64,000 nucleotides of DNA from CAYVQA01 sp045119035 (GCA_045119035.1 JBGVCU010000034.1:4905-68904); one strand, 5' to 3'; shown: positions 9,790 through 18,946, counted from the first letter of the stretch. The notes: generated by a model from the sequence alone, not told the origin. Program-made: numbers and translations.

Positions 9790-10165
9790 TTAATCTTTAA
9801 TTTCTTTGGGAATAGTATAATCATAGTAGTAATGAACAATAAAGGCACCATCAATTACTTCACCATCGATAATTAAAGAAATTCCAAATCTCTTAAAATA
9901 ATCAGATCTAACAGTTTGATCAAATGAATAGGTAAGTTCAACATTTGTAAAACTTATAAAATCCTAATCTAATATATCAATAGATAATGATTTATTTTAA
10001 TCGAATAAACTATTCGGTTCTGCAATATTCTTTTTATATATTATAGAAAATAAATCTTTAGTAGGAATAAAAATTATATCAACAGGAGTATCTTCTAAAT
10101 CAGTACACGCATCTAAAAACAGATTTAACAAAAAAATAAACAAGAATGATTTAATAATAGTTTAT
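9790..10165 (-). pseudogene. Decayed third copy of the small lipoprotein gene
   Basis: Read on the minus strand, the region gives IIKSFLFIFLLNLFL, a Cys, then directly EDTPVDIIFIPTKDLFSIIYKK and IAEPNSLFD, followed by a stop, NKSLSIDILD, another stop, and a readable C-terminal part to IPKEIKD and TAA at 9790. Each block aligns with lipoprotein B, but about 60 residues after the lipobox are deleted, the start is ATA instead of ATG, and there are two in-frame TAA or TAG codons. The gene is therefore dead. Its 5' end touches the stop of the next gene (10162). Confidence 0.82.
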
Positions 10166-11067
10166 TTATGAACTTTATTATATTTTCTTTCCCCTAGTTT
10201 TATAGATATATAATAACTAAGCGCAAAGTATCCAATTAATGAAATTGCAATTACTGGGCCTTTCAAGCTAAATAGTGCAGTTAATGCGATTAATGTTGGA
10301 ATACCTATTAATAATAGTAATAATAAATATGTTTTTGAAAAATCTTTTGATGATTTATTATATTCAATATACCATTTAGGTAAATATTTTATTCCACCAA
10401 GTACAGAATCAATTATTTCAAAATATTTTAAATCTCTTGTAATTTCTTCTTCACTTATAGTTACAGAGTAATCTAAATTAGGTAAATGTATTAAGAAAGC
10501 TTTAATTTTTCTTTCCATTAACTCATTATTATATTTTAATACTAAATCCTCATGAGTAAATGTATTTAAATCGATATTTAATGAAGTTACTAAATCATTA
10601 GGAATTTTCACCACTACAGCATTTCTTCTGCATACTAATTTGTCACTTGTAAGATATATATCATCATCATATTCAACAACTAAAGTATGATCTTCTTTTT
10701 CTAAATAATATTTAGGGAAAGTACCTAAAAAGTTTCTATTTTTAAATTCGATATTAATTTTTTCTTTTAATTCTTTATTTAGATCTTTTTCAAATTCAAT
10801 ATATTTATTTGCATTTTCTTTTATTTCATTAAATGCAAATTTTATATCATTAAAATCTTTAACTTCTTGTTCTTTAAAAATAACTGGTAATTGTTCTTGA
10901 TACATTGTTTTATCGCTTCTATGTACATACATTAAAAATTCTTTTACTTGAAAATATAAATCCTCTAATTCTTTTTCTGAATAATTATCAAATTTATCTA
11001 TATTTTTAAAGAATAAATTATTAACCTGCAGGTGTGCTTTATATTTATAAATATCTTGTTTTTCCAT
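10162..11067 (-). CDS. Membrane protein of unknown function with two C-terminal helices
   Basis: A 301-residue protein I do not recognise. The first 240 residues are soluble and rich in Lys, Glu and Asp, with an amphipathic helical N-terminal half (about 1-110) followed by mixed beta structure. Two hydrophobic helices (about 247-267 and 271-291) end the protein, with a short basic tail, so it is probably tail-anchored with a cytosolic head. It has its own strong promoter (11168-11196) and an AAAGGAG site before ATG. The lipoprotein pseudogene begins right after its stop. No enzymatic motif is visible. Confidence 0.75.
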   Translation of the reverse strand: MEKQDIYKYKAHLQVNNLFFKNIDKFDNYSEKELEDLYFQVKEFLMYVHRSDKTMYQEQLPVIFKEQEVKDFNDIKFAFNEIKENANKYIEFEKDLNKELKEKINIEFKNRNFLGTFPKYYLEKEDHTLVVEYDDDIYLTSDKLVCRRNAVVVKIPNDLVTSLNIDLNTFTHEDLVLKYNNELMERKIKAFLIHLPNLDYSVTISEEEITRDLKYFEIIDSVLGGIKYLPKWYIEYNKSSKDFSKTYLLLLLLIGIPTLIALTALFSLKGPVIAISLIGYFALSYYISIKLGERKYNKVHK

Positions 11068-11167
11068 AAAATATACTCCTTTATTTTAATTTATTTTGTT
11101 CAATCTCTATTAATATTAATATATGTAACAAAAGATAAAACTAGTTATTTTAAACAATTACAAGCTA

Positions 11168-11196
11168 ATTATATCAAATAAAAAATACATTGTCAA
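11168..11196 (-). promoter_or_regulatory. Consensus sigma-A promoter
   Basis: TTGACA (11191-11196), 17 nt, TATAAT (11168-11173): a perfect match. It drives the gene starting at 11067 and leaves a leader of about 95 nt. Confidence 0.85.
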
Positions 11197-11349
11197 TGTT
11201 TTTTATAAAAGAAGAAGAATGTATAAAAATAATTTAAGAGTTAAAAACCATTTATATTCTAATTGAGCAAGTTACATGTTTTCCATGTAGCCGCACAATA
11301 TTAACGAAGTGTAATATACAGTATATAAAAATATATATTTTATTATAAA
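11197..11349. other. Gap with one short unexplained hairpin
   Basis: No gene is visible between this promoter and the yeeN terminator. The only structure is TACATG/CATGTA with a five-base loop near 11271-11287, flanked by GCGGC on the minus strand. It lacks a T run and fits no RNA family I know. Confidence 0.3.
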
Positions 11350-11375
11350 AAAGGAACGAATTTAATCGTTCCTTT
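11350..11375 (-). terminator. Terminator of yeeN
   Basis: Perfect 10-bp arms AAAGGAACGA/TCGTTCCTTT with a six-base loop, followed on the minus strand by TTTAT, five bases after the stop. Confidence 0.85.
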
Positions 11376-11379
11376 GAAA

Positions 11380-12123
11380 TTATTCTTCATCAAATTCTTC
11401 TTCTAAACCTTCAACGCTATGATAGATATCTTGAACATCTTCAATGTCATCTAATAATTCCATTAAACGATGGAAATGTCTAATATCATCTTCATCTTCA
11501 AGTTTAGTATAAGTTTCTGGAAGTAATGTAGTTTTATCAACTAAGAATTCTACATCTGGCATAGCATCAACTAATGCTTGTCTGATTTTTGAATATTCAG
11601 TATTAGGTGCATAAACACTTGTAATTCCATCTTCTAATTCAACATCAGTAACATCACAATCTGCCATGATTAATGTATCTAAAGTTTCTTCATCATTTAA
11701 TCCTTTGAAAGAGAAAATTGCTGTATTTGTAAACATATGTGCAACACTTCCTGGAGCACCTAGTTTAAATCCAACTTTAGTAACAGCAACACGTACTGCT
11801 GTATAAGTTCTATTAACATTGTCTGTTAAACAGTCAATAATAAACATTGAGTTATTAGGACCAAAAGCTTCATATCTAATTGGTGAATAGTTTTCTTGAG
11901 ATCCACCTTTTGCTTTTTCGATAGCTCTTTTAATAACGTCAGCTGTAACTTGTTCTTTTTTAGCTTTTTCAATTTCTTTTTTTAATGGTTGGTTAAGGTC
12001 TGGGTCAGGAACACCAGCTTTTGCTGCCATATAAATGATTTTACTCCATTTATTGTTTAATTTAGATTTTGCTGCGGCTGTTTTTGCCATAGAGGCTGCT
12101 CTTACTTCATGAGCTCTTCCCAT
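11380..12123 (-). CDS. yeeN: YebC/TACO1 family protein, YeeN type
   Basis: A 247-residue member of the YebC/PmpR family, whose members act as transcription regulators or as factors that help ribosomes through difficult stretches such as polyproline. The N-terminal helical domain reads MGRAHEVR, then NNKWSKIIYMAAKAG and KEIEKAKKEQVTADVIKRAIEKAKG, followed by the family's mixed domains and a very acidic C-terminus. The spelling at the N-terminus is nearer to YeeN than to YebC proper. I start at ATG 12121-12123, 8 nt from GGAG; an upstream GTG overlaps the ribosome binding site. The gene is monocistronic, with a promoter at 12160 and a terminator at 11350. Confidence 0.9.
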   Translation of the reverse strand: MGRAHEVRAASMAKTAAAKSKLNNKWSKIIYMAAKAGVPDPDLNQPLKKEIEKAKKEQVTADVIKRAIEKAKGGSQENYSPIRYEAFGPNNSMFIIDCLTDNVNRTYTAVRVAVTKVGFKLGAPGSVAHMFTNTAIFSFKGLNDEETLDTLIMADCDVTDVELEDGITSVYAPNTEYSKIRQALVDAMPDVEFLVDKTTLLPETYTKLEDEDDIRHFHRLMELLDDIEDVQDIYHSVEGLEEEFDEE

Positions 12124-12159
12124 ATCTGTCACTCCTTTGTTATTTAATAAATCTTTAGT

Positions 12160-12188
12160 ATTATAACATTTTTTTGTATTTTTTTAAA
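12160..12188 (-). promoter_or_regulatory. Promoter of yeeN
   Basis: TTTAAA (12183-12188), 17 nt, TATAAT (12160-12165) preceded by TGT, an extended -10. It lies just past the end of the upstream operon. Confidence 0.6.
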
Positions 12189-12200
12189 GTAATATACTTT

Positions 12201-13166
12201 TTATAGTTTTCTATTGCTGTTTATCATTATTATTCTTTCAAAATCTTCATAGATAAAATCAAATAATTCATTGTTATTAATATATGTTAAATCAATTGAA
12301 TAGTTATAATTTGATAAAGATTTTTTTAATATCTCATATAACATTAAATTACCTACTTCAATTTTTTGATAGATTCCTTTTTCAAATATTGAATCAAAAT
12401 ACATTGACAAATGGTTCATATTTAATTCATTTAATGCAAGTGGTGTTAAAAGTTTCTTTTCTGTTTCATCGTAACTAGATATAATGATTCGAAACTCACT
12501 TGGTACAATCGGTCCTAAATATCGCATACTAATATTTAATGATTTTTTTAGAAGTTTTTTATTCTTTTTTATTTCGAAAATCGGAAAATATAATTTATTC
12601 TTTAAATTAACCATATATAATTGTGGTTTAATAAATTTAATTTTATTATTTGTATAGAATAATAAAGATCCTTCTTTTATATTTACTCTATTAATATCAA
12701 TATAATTAAATAAACTAATTAATTCATCTAAGATAATTTCTAAATTTTTAAAGTCTTCTTCTTTTAAAATCTCTAATTCTTTATTAATATTTTTATACTC
12801 AAATGAACAATATAAATCATTATTATTTAATTTCACATTGTTTTGATTATATATATCTTTCATTTTGTTATCTAACATTGAAGCATAAATATATTCTAGT
12901 ATATATACTGATGATTCATTATAAAAAGACTTTTTAATTCCATCTAATAGATATATATTTTTTTGTTCTTTTGCTTTTTCAAGATATTCCAAATATAAAT
13001 AACTACTTAAATTATCTGGATATATTTTTATTATGTTATTTTTTATTTCAATTGTATATGTGACATCATCTATTTCTATAACAACAATGTTGTCAATATT
13101 AATATTTTTCCATGGTGCTAAATCTTGAATAATATTACTTTTATTAATTAAATCTTTATATAACAT
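12201..13166 (-). CDS. Unknown protein, last gene of the TerB/BrxD/helicase operon
   Basis: A 321-residue soluble protein with no domain I recognise. It is rich in Ile, Asn, Lys and Leu, with alternating beta and helical stretches; the segment around residues 215-235 (RYLGPIVPSEFRIIISSYDE) is its most distinctive part. There is no signal peptide or membrane helix. It starts 23 nt after the helicase stop, with an AAAGGGGG ribosome binding site, so it belongs to the same transcript. By context it is an accessory factor for that ATPase-helicase system, but this is inference. A search against proteins encoded beside BrxD homologues would show whether it is a regular partner. Confidence 0.7.
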   Translation of the reverse strand: MLYKDLINKSNIIQDLAPWKNINIDNIVVIEIDDVTYTIEIKNNIIKIYPDNLSSYLYLEYLEKAKEQKNIYLLDGIKKSFYNESSVYILEYIYASMLDNKMKDIYNQNNVKLNNNDLYCSFEYKNINKELEILKEEDFKNLEIILDELISLFNYIDINRVNIKEGSLLFYTNNKIKFIKPQLYMVNLKNKLYFPIFEIKKNKKLLKKSLNISMRYLGPIVPSEFRIIISSYDETEKKLLTPLALNELNMNHLSMYFDSIFEKGIYQKIEVGNLMLYEILKKSLSNYNYSIDLTYINNNELFDFIYEDFERIIMINSNRKL

Positions 13167-13189
13167 AATAGTACCCCCTTTTATATTAG

Positions 13190-15289
13190 TTATTTAAAAA
13201 TCTTTTTTAAATTTTTTATATCTAAGTAATTTTCTTTAAAAGCTTTTTTTAGTAATTGTTCTGGTATATATTCATCATATTTACCTTTTTTACTAAAATT
13301 TAAATCAAATTTAAATTCAGTATCTTCATTAATATTATTAATATATTCTAATACATCATATAAATTATTTGTATTAATTTTTATACCAAGTGGAATGAAA
13401 CCTTCAAAAATTGGTTTTACAATAAATTTTGAATTTAACAAATAATATAATGTTAAGAAATTTTTTGTACCTAAAAAAGGCATTAAAATAAATTCGTTAT
13501 TTTGCGATTGTATAAAATAATCACATATAAATTCATATTGATTAAAAACATTAAAACATTCTTGATATTTATCGTTTGCACTTTTTGATAAAAATTTAAA
13601 ATCATATTTATATGATAAAATATCTTTTAAATTTTTCATTACTTCATCATCGATAATTGTTAATCCACTACTTTCCCAAGATGTATCTTGATATTTTGTA
13701 GTTTCTTTTACATTAATTGTTTTAGTTTTTGTGTTTACTTCAATTATTTCCCAACTAGATCCTGCTAAATTAAATGTAGATCCAATTGGTAATTTCTTTT
13801 GAATTGATCCTATTAATTTCCCATTAAAAATAACTTCATAATCTTTCTCTGTTTTAAAAGTAGAATAGAATTCAAAATTATTAACTATTTGTTCACCTTC
13901 ACTTGCTAAATATAAACCATTGTTTGAAACTTCTATTAGTTCACATTTTATTAAGTAATTTAATAATAGTTTATAATCTTCTTGTGTGATATTACTAAAA
14001 ACAGATATTGTTAATAATATACTTGCTAATTTTTTTGGTAATATACCTGGATTATTATGTATTACACTTAATGTCTGATGAACAAGTGTGCTATATGGAT
14101 ATTTATCAATTGAAATTTCTTCTAAATGTCTTGTTTTAATATATAAAGATATTAAACTAATTGCATACATGAAATTCCATGAAAAAGAATCATCACCAAG
14201 TTCATTTTTAAAACAGAAACACATTTCTTTAATACCATTAGTTCTTCCTGTTCTTCCTAAACGTTGAACAAAACTTGAAATAGAAAGAGGAGTATCAATT
14301 TGAATTACACGCTCTAATGTTCCAAGATCAATTCCAAGTTCAAGTGTCATTGTAGCTACAGCTGATATTGGCATATCTTCTTTTTTCATTTTTAATTCTA
14401 CTTCATCTCTTAATGTTTTTGATATATTACCATGATGCACTAAAATATAGTTATTTCCGTTTATATCTTTATTAATCTTTTTTAGATTATGAGCTGTTTT
14501 TTCTACTTCTTTTTTAGAATTTGCAAAGACAATACACTTTCTTCCATTAATTAATTGATAGATATATTTATAATATTTTTTTTCATCACTAATACTTTCA
14601 ACATTATTATATAACATTAAAATGTTGGATTTTGTCGAATTTTGTAAATTAGTTAAAATTTTTGAAAATTTTTTAGAACTTATAAAATTTGCTGCATTTT
14701 CTAAGTTACCAATAGTTGCACTTAAACCAATTCTTCTTATTGATTTATTTAATATTTTTTCTAATCTTTCTATTAAACTCATCATATGAATTCCACGAGA
14801 TGAATCTAAGAAATAATGAACTTCATCAATTACAACAAAGTCTAAATTTTTAAAAATTGTTGGTATTTCTGATGTATGATTTAAAAATAAAGACTCTATT
14901 GATTCTGGGGTAATTTGTAATATAATATTATCTGTATTTAATGCTTTTTCTTTCTGATATGAACTTACATCTCCGTGCCATCTAAACACTTTGATATTTC
15001 CTTTTTCTAAAGATTCTGATAATCTTAAAAATTGATCGTTAATAAGTGCTTTTAATGGACTAATATATAATGTTACAATACCTTGTTTTGGATTATTATA
15101 CATTTTAGTTATAATTGGAAATAGGGCAGCTTCCGTTTTACCAGAAGCAGTTGGAGATGCAATTAAACAATTTTCATCTGAATTTAAGATAACTTCAGCT
15201 GCATCAAGCTGAATAGGGCGAAGTGATTGCCACTCTTGTTTATATATATACTCCTGAATAAAAGGAGCAAAATCTTTTATTGAAATCAT
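13190..15289 (-). CDS. Lhr-like superfamily 2 helicase, BrxHI type
   Basis: A 699-residue DEAD/DEAH-type helicase. Visible motifs are a Q-like RPIQLDA (24-30), Walker A SPTASGKT (45-52), DEVH (about 155), SAT in GLSATIGN (about 190), and in RecA domain 2 the run ATMTLELGID and QRLGRTGRT (about 315-345). The C-terminal third resembles the extension of Lhr-type and BREX-associated BrxHI helicases. It probably translocates on nucleic acid with the BrxD-type ATPase encoded upstream, whose stop it overlaps by 4 nt (ATGA at 15286-15289). By length it is shorter than full Lhr (about 1500). It is not a restriction enzyme: no nuclease motif is visible. Confidence 0.83.
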   Translation of the reverse strand: MISIKDFAPFIQEYIYKQEWQSLRPIQLDAAEVILNSDENCLIASPTASGKTEAALFPIITKMYNNPKQGIVTLYISPLKALINDQFLRLSESLEKGNIKVFRWHGDVSSYQKEKALNTDNIILQITPESIESLFLNHTSEIPTIFKNLDFVVIDEVHYFLDSSRGIHMMSLIERLEKILNKSIRRIGLSATIGNLENAANFISSKKFSKILTNLQNSTKSNILMLYNNVESISDEKKYYKYIYQLINGRKCIVFANSKKEVEKTAHNLKKINKDINGNNYILVHHGNISKTLRDEVELKMKKEDMPISAVATMTLELGIDLGTLERVIQIDTPLSISSFVQRLGRTGRTNGIKEMCFCFKNELGDDSFSWNFMYAISLISLYIKTRHLEEISIDKYPYSTLVHQTLSVIHNNPGILPKKLASILLTISVFSNITQEDYKLLLNYLIKCELIEVSNNGLYLASEGEQIVNNFEFYSTFKTEKDYEVIFNGKLIGSIQKKLPIGSTFNLAGSSWEIIEVNTKTKTINVKETTKYQDTSWESSGLTIIDDEVMKNLKDILSYKYDFKFLSKSANDKYQECFNVFNQYEFICDYFIQSQNNEFILMPFLGTKNFLTLYYLLNSKFIVKPIFEGFIPLGIKINTNNLYDVLEYINNINEDTEFKFDLNFSKKGKYDEYIPEQLLKKAFKENYLDIKNLKKIFK

Positions 15290-16596
15290 AGTTCAAATTC
15301 AGCAAAATCTTCAATTTCTTCTTCAAATGATGCGAATTGGAAGTTATCTTTTTGAATAATTTCTTTAATTGTTTTTTGAGGATATTGATATAAAATATTT
15401 AATATTTCAATAAAGTCTCTTATTACTTCACGTGGAGTAATATATGAAGTTGTACCAACTCTTGAATATTCTATTTTAATAAATTCAGCAATCTCAGTTG
15501 TTGATAGTTTTACCGAATAATTATTAAGCTTACCATGTATAATAGCAATCTTTTCAAGCAAAATTAACATTTCTTCATAATTAAGAGGTTTTAATTCAAT
15601 AATAGGAGCTAATATATCTCTAATTTCACTTGATGTAAATCTACTAGATTTAAGACGAGATTTTAACGCTTCATAGCTAAATAATCCACGTCTATTATCT
15701 TCTATACATTCTGGAGTTCCACCCATTATAAATCCTAGATGTTTTGCTTTTCCTTGAAGTGTATCATTATACATCATTAAAATCATTTCATAGTTTTGTT
15801 GACGAGTAACACTATGTGGTATTTTATATATATTTACAAGTTCATCAATTAAAATTAATAATCCTGTATATCCTGCATTTACAACAAATGCCGCAAGTAA
15901 TTTTAAATAATCATACCAATTACTATCGTTAATTATATTCGAAATACCTAAATCTTGTTTAGCTTCTGATTTTAATCTATATTCACCACGAATAAATCTT
16001 AAAACTTTTTGCATTGTATCTTGATCATCATCCATATATGCATGGTAATATTTTAATAATATTTTAGCAAAATCAAATCCATTAACATTTTCTTGTAATA
16101 CATCTACTACTTTATAGATTTTAATTTCTAAATATTTCTTAAAATTTTCATTATCTTTTGTAATACTATTTTCTTCCATAACTTGTATTTGAAGATTATT
16201 TAACCATTTTTGAAGCAGTAAATTTAGTGCTCCACCTTCAGGTTTTGTTTTTGTAGACATATTTTTTATTAATTCTTTATATGTAGCAAGACCTTGATTA
16301 TGGTTTCCGTAAAATCTTCTACTAGGAGAAAGATCGGCATCAACTACAACAAAAGAAGAATCAAGTGCATATGATTTCATCATTTGAAGTAGAAAACTTT
16401 TTCCACTACCATATCTACCAACAATGAAACGACATGTTGCACCACCTGCTTTTATTGTTTCAATATCTGAAAGTAAAGAATTAATTTCATCTTTTCTTCC
16501 TACAGATATATAAGGTAGACCTACGCGAGGAACTACTCCTCCTTTTAAAGAGTTAAGTAAACCACTAGCTATACGAACAGGAATTTTTTCAGTCAT
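15286..16596 (-). CDS. brxD: BrxD-type ATP-binding protein (DUF2791 family)
   Basis: A 436-residue P-loop ATPase of the BrxC/BrxD (DUF2791) family. Walker A is GRYGSGKS at 60-67, followed by the family-typical stretches VVVDADLSPSRRFYG and GLATYKELIKN. Walker B is LILIDELV (about 250), then MGGTPE and a helical C-terminal domain. In BREX type 2 loci BrxD sits beside the helicase BrxHI, and here the helicase follows with a 4-nt overlap. No PglX methylase, PglZ phosphatase, PglW or PglY gene is present in the window, so this is not a complete BREX system. The TerB-N/C gene precedes it by 4 nt. The symbol denotes family only. Confidence 0.85.
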   Translation of the reverse strand: MTEKIPVRIASGLLNSLKGGVVPRVGLPYISVGRKDEINSLLSDIETIKAGGATCRFIVGRYGSGKSFLLQMMKSYALDSSFVVVDADLSPSRRFYGNHNQGLATYKELIKNMSTKTKPEGGALNLLLQKWLNNLQIQVMEENSITKDNENFKKYLEIKIYKVVDVLQENVNGFDFAKILLKYYHAYMDDDQDTMQKVLRFIRGEYRLKSEAKQDLGISNIINDSNWYDYLKLLAAFVVNAGYTGLLILIDELVNIYKIPHSVTRQQNYEMILMMYNDTLQGKAKHLGFIMGGTPECIEDNRRGLFSYEALKSRLKSSRFTSSEIRDILAPIIELKPLNYEEMLILLEKIAIIHGKLNNYSVKLSTTEIAEFIKIEYSRVGTTSYITPREVIRDFIEILNILYQYPQKTIKEIIQKDNFQFASFEEEIEDFAEFEL

Positions 16597-16600
16597 AAAT

Positions 16601-18172
16601 TTACTCCTTTATTATTTCTTTTAAGTTATCTAAATATTCAGGATAAATAACTACTTCATCCATCATATCTTCAATTATATTATCTTCTAATAAATCAAAT
16701 GCAAGTTCATTAATACTTTCAATTAAAACTTCCATAAGAATATTATTATCTTTACAATATTTATTGATTTCTAAATACGGATCCATGTTTATTACTTTCT
16801 TTAGAAATTCTTTTTGAATTAAAGTTAATTCATTATAAAAACCGTTCCATGATTTATCAATTTCTTTTTCTATTGTTTCAATATATATATCTTCTTCTTT
16901 ATCAAATTCTGTAATAAGCTTAGAAGATACTTCGTTTGATATTAATCTGATTTTATTTAATTTTGATAAATCAATTTCAATATTTGAATCGTTTAATTCT
17001 CGATATACTTCTTTTCTTACAATATCATCAATAATATATTCTAGTTCATTTACGAATTTATCAAATGATGATACTTCTATATATCTAGGATATTCTTTCT
17101 TTTTTATATTACGATAGTTTTTTTCAAGACGTATATAATATTCAATTAAACTAAATATATATCTATTTACTTTTGAATAAGCAAAATCATAATAATAAGT
17201 TATACTATTTATATAGTTTCCTTGGAATAAAATATTTATTTTGTTATCAAAATTTATATGTTTTTCATAGTTTAATAAATCAACTTTATCTTTTGACACA
17301 AAGAAATTTAAATAGTCAAATCGATATATATTATTAATCTTTTTATAAATCAATTTACTAAAATGTTGATTATTATCTTTAAAATAAATATTTAACTTAT
17401 ATAAAACTTTTCTTAGAATCTTTTTGAACTTTTTTTCTTCTTTTTCAAAAAAGACATTATCAGTCATATAATTTTTAACATAATAATTATATATATCTTG
17501 ATCGATTGATAAATTTAAATCACGATCAGAGTTTTCAATAAATATTTTTAAGAAAACATCTTTTGAATAAGTTTTTTCTACTTCAATATTATGTAAGTAT
17601 ATATATTCTAAAACAATTTGTTTAAAAATATTTTCATTTCTTGGTGATAAATATATTAAATTATCAAGTAAAAATACTAATATATCAAATCCCTCATTAG
17701 CGTCTTTTACCCCAATTAAATTATATATTTCATTAACATATGTATAAATGAATTTTGAGTTTGTATATGTGAATATTCCTTTTCTAAGTTTTGTTCTCCA
17801 TGTTAGATATCTTCTAAGTTCAAGTATGGAGAATTTTTTATATGAAAAGTAGGAATCCATCTGAGATAAAATTCCGGCTGTTGTATAGAAATTATTATAA
17901 TAATCTTCATATAAATATATATTTTCAAGTAATTTAGCTTCGGTCATAAATAATTTTTGCATATCGCTTAAAGATTGTAGGTTGTATTGAGATTCATAAA
18001 TTTTTAATAAATTCAATTTATCAACAAGGGGAATATCTTCATTAAATTTGTTTTCAACATATTCTTTTGTATAAATAACTTTATCTTGTTTTTCTACAAC
18101 TTTTTCTTTATTTTTATTCTCTATTTCGCTAATTATCTTGATTAATTCTTTAAATTCTATATCTCTTTTCAT
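16601..18172 (-). CDS. TerB-N/TerB-C domain protein
   Basis: First gene of the operon, 523 residues. The N-terminal part looks like a TerB-N domain: an acidic helical region and the signature RRYLTWRTKLRKG (about 128-140), followed by YVNEIYNLIGVKDANEGFD. The C-terminal part looks like TerB-C, a helical domain ending in a strongly acidic tail (EDNIIEDMMDE). TerB-N/C proteins are thought to be scaffolds or sensors in stress and DNA-processing systems; no enzymatic site is seen. The start is ATG 18172, with GAGG 7 nt upstream; the ATG two codons earlier is too close to that site. It is driven by the promoter at 18201-18229 and is nearly fused to brxD (4 nt). Confidence 0.78.
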   Translation of the reverse strand: MKRDIEFKELIKIISEIENKNKEKVVEKQDKVIYTKEYVENKFNEDIPLVDKLNLLKIYESQYNLQSLSDMQKLFMTEAKLLENIYLYEDYYNNFYTTAGILSQMDSYFSYKKFSILELRRYLTWRTKLRKGIFTYTNSKFIYTYVNEIYNLIGVKDANEGFDILVFLLDNLIYLSPRNENIFKQIVLEYIYLHNIEVEKTYSKDVFLKIFIENSDRDLNLSIDQDIYNYYVKNYMTDNVFFEKEEKKFKKILRKVLYKLNIYFKDNNQHFSKLIYKKINNIYRFDYLNFFVSKDKVDLLNYEKHINFDNKINILFQGNYINSITYYYDFAYSKVNRYIFSLIEYYIRLEKNYRNIKKKEYPRYIEVSSFDKFVNELEYIIDDIVRKEVYRELNDSNIEIDLSKLNKIRLISNEVSSKLITEFDKEEDIYIETIEKEIDKSWNGFYNELTLIQKEFLKKVINMDPYLEINKYCKDNNILMEVLIESINELAFDLLEDNIIEDMMDEVVIYPEYLDNLKEIIKE

Positions 18173-18200
18173 ATACATACCTCAATTTTAATTAACTTAT

Positions 18201-18229
18201 ATTATATCATAAGAATAAAAATAAATCAA
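18201..18229 (-). promoter_or_regulatory. Promoter of the TerB/BrxD/helicase operon
   Basis: TTGATT (18224-18229), 17 nt, TATAAT (18201-18206) with TG one base before. It is the only good promoter upstream of the four genes. Confidence 0.75.
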
Positions 18230-18241
18230 CTGATAAAAAAT

Positions 18242-18276
18242 AAAAATATAGATTAGAAATTCTAACCTATATTTTT
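18242..18276 (-). terminator. Terminator of folT
   Basis: Stem AAAAATATAG(G)TTAGAA/TTCTAA(T)CTATATTTTT followed by more T on the minus strand. The folT stop lies inside its first arm. Confidence 0.7.
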
Positions 18277-18810
18277 AAAATATTTTATTTTATTTGTCAA
18301 AATATATAATAAAGGGATATAAACAAAGGTTGTTACAATTGAAAGTATTAATCTAATAATAATGTTAATAAATGTTAAATTTACAGGATAGTTATATATC
18401 TTACCATCAACAATTAAAGCTATACTGTTTACTAAAGAAGCAAACAATGCTCCTGCAATTACACATAAACTAACACTTAGTAGTTTTTTATTATATTTGA
18501 ATAAATACATAATAATACTTGGAATCAATCCCCAACACATTGTCGATAACATCCAAAGTGGTGTGGTTAAAGTAATACCATATTCACTGATAATAATTTG
18601 CGTAATAAATGCTGTAACAAAACTTGTTAATGTACCAACCTTAATATTAAATAAAATTCCCGCAATCATTAGAGGAATACCATAAAAAGTAATTCGATAT
18701 GTATTAACTCCACCAAATAAAGAAATAGGGATACTAACTGATTCTAAAATAACTGCAAGTGAACTAAGTATACCTACAATGCAAATTTCATACACTAATT
18801 TTCTTTTCAT
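18262..18810 (-). CDS. folT: Folate ECF transporter S component FolT
   Basis: Substrate-binding membrane subunit of an energy-coupling-factor importer; it works with shared EcfA, EcfA' and EcfT encoded elsewhere. The 182-residue protein has about six hydrophobic helices, begins MKRKLVYEICIVGILSSLAV and contains RITFYGIPLMIAGILF, typical of FolT/ThiW-like S components. Folate is assigned because the gene sits behind a tetrahydrofolate riboswitch (18851-18940). The start is ATG 18808-18810 with AAGGAGG upstream; a longer frame to 18879 runs into the riboswitch and is spurious. Confidence 0.9.
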   Translation of the reverse strand: MKRKLVYEICIVGILSSLAVILESVSIPISLFGGVNTYRITFYGIPLMIAGILFNIKVGTLTSFVTAFITQIIISEYGITLTTPLWMLSTMCWGLIPSIIMYLFKYNKKLLSVSLCVIAGALFASLVNSIALIVDGKIYNYPVNLTFINIIIRLILSIVTTFVYIPLLYILTNKIKYFKNIG

Positions 18811-18850
18811 AAAAAAAGACCTCCTTAAAAATAAAGAGAATCCGCAATAT

Positions 18851-18940
18851 ACAGCGGATACATTAATAAACCGCCACATAATGTGTTCGTCTATTTCATC
18901 ATCCTTTGAAATAGCACTTAACGCTTATTAATTACTCTGT
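18851..18940 (-). ncRNA. Tetrahydrofolate (THF) riboswitch
   Basis: Minus-strand sequence matches the THF aptamer consensus as I remember it: ACAGAGTA at the 5' end, GCGTTAAGTG, GGATGATG, GACGAA, GGCGGTTTATTAATG and TATCCGCTGT at the 3' end, with ACAG/CTGT closing P1. It starts exactly where transcription from 18947-18975 should begin. Downstream, TCCGC can instead pair with GCGGA (to about 18843), giving a hairpin that competes with P1 and is followed by a T-rich run before AAGGAGG. Expression is therefore likely set by folate level. Confidence 0.93.
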
Positions 18941-18946
18941 AGAAAT

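Noticed and set aside
11240..11300. Degenerate tRNA-like sequence (TTGCTCAATTAG on the minus strand)
   Set aside because: No acceptor stem or T-arm can be paired; the resemblance is to a short D-arm-like run only.
12201..18178. Complete BREX system
   Set aside because: Only a BrxD-type ATPase and a BrxHI-type helicase are present. No methylase, PglZ, PglW or PglY genes are found, so the locus is described as related only.
18262..18879. Longer folT start (MWRFINVS...) at 18879
   Set aside because: This N-terminus is translated from riboswitch sequence; ATG 18810 has the perfect ribosome binding site.
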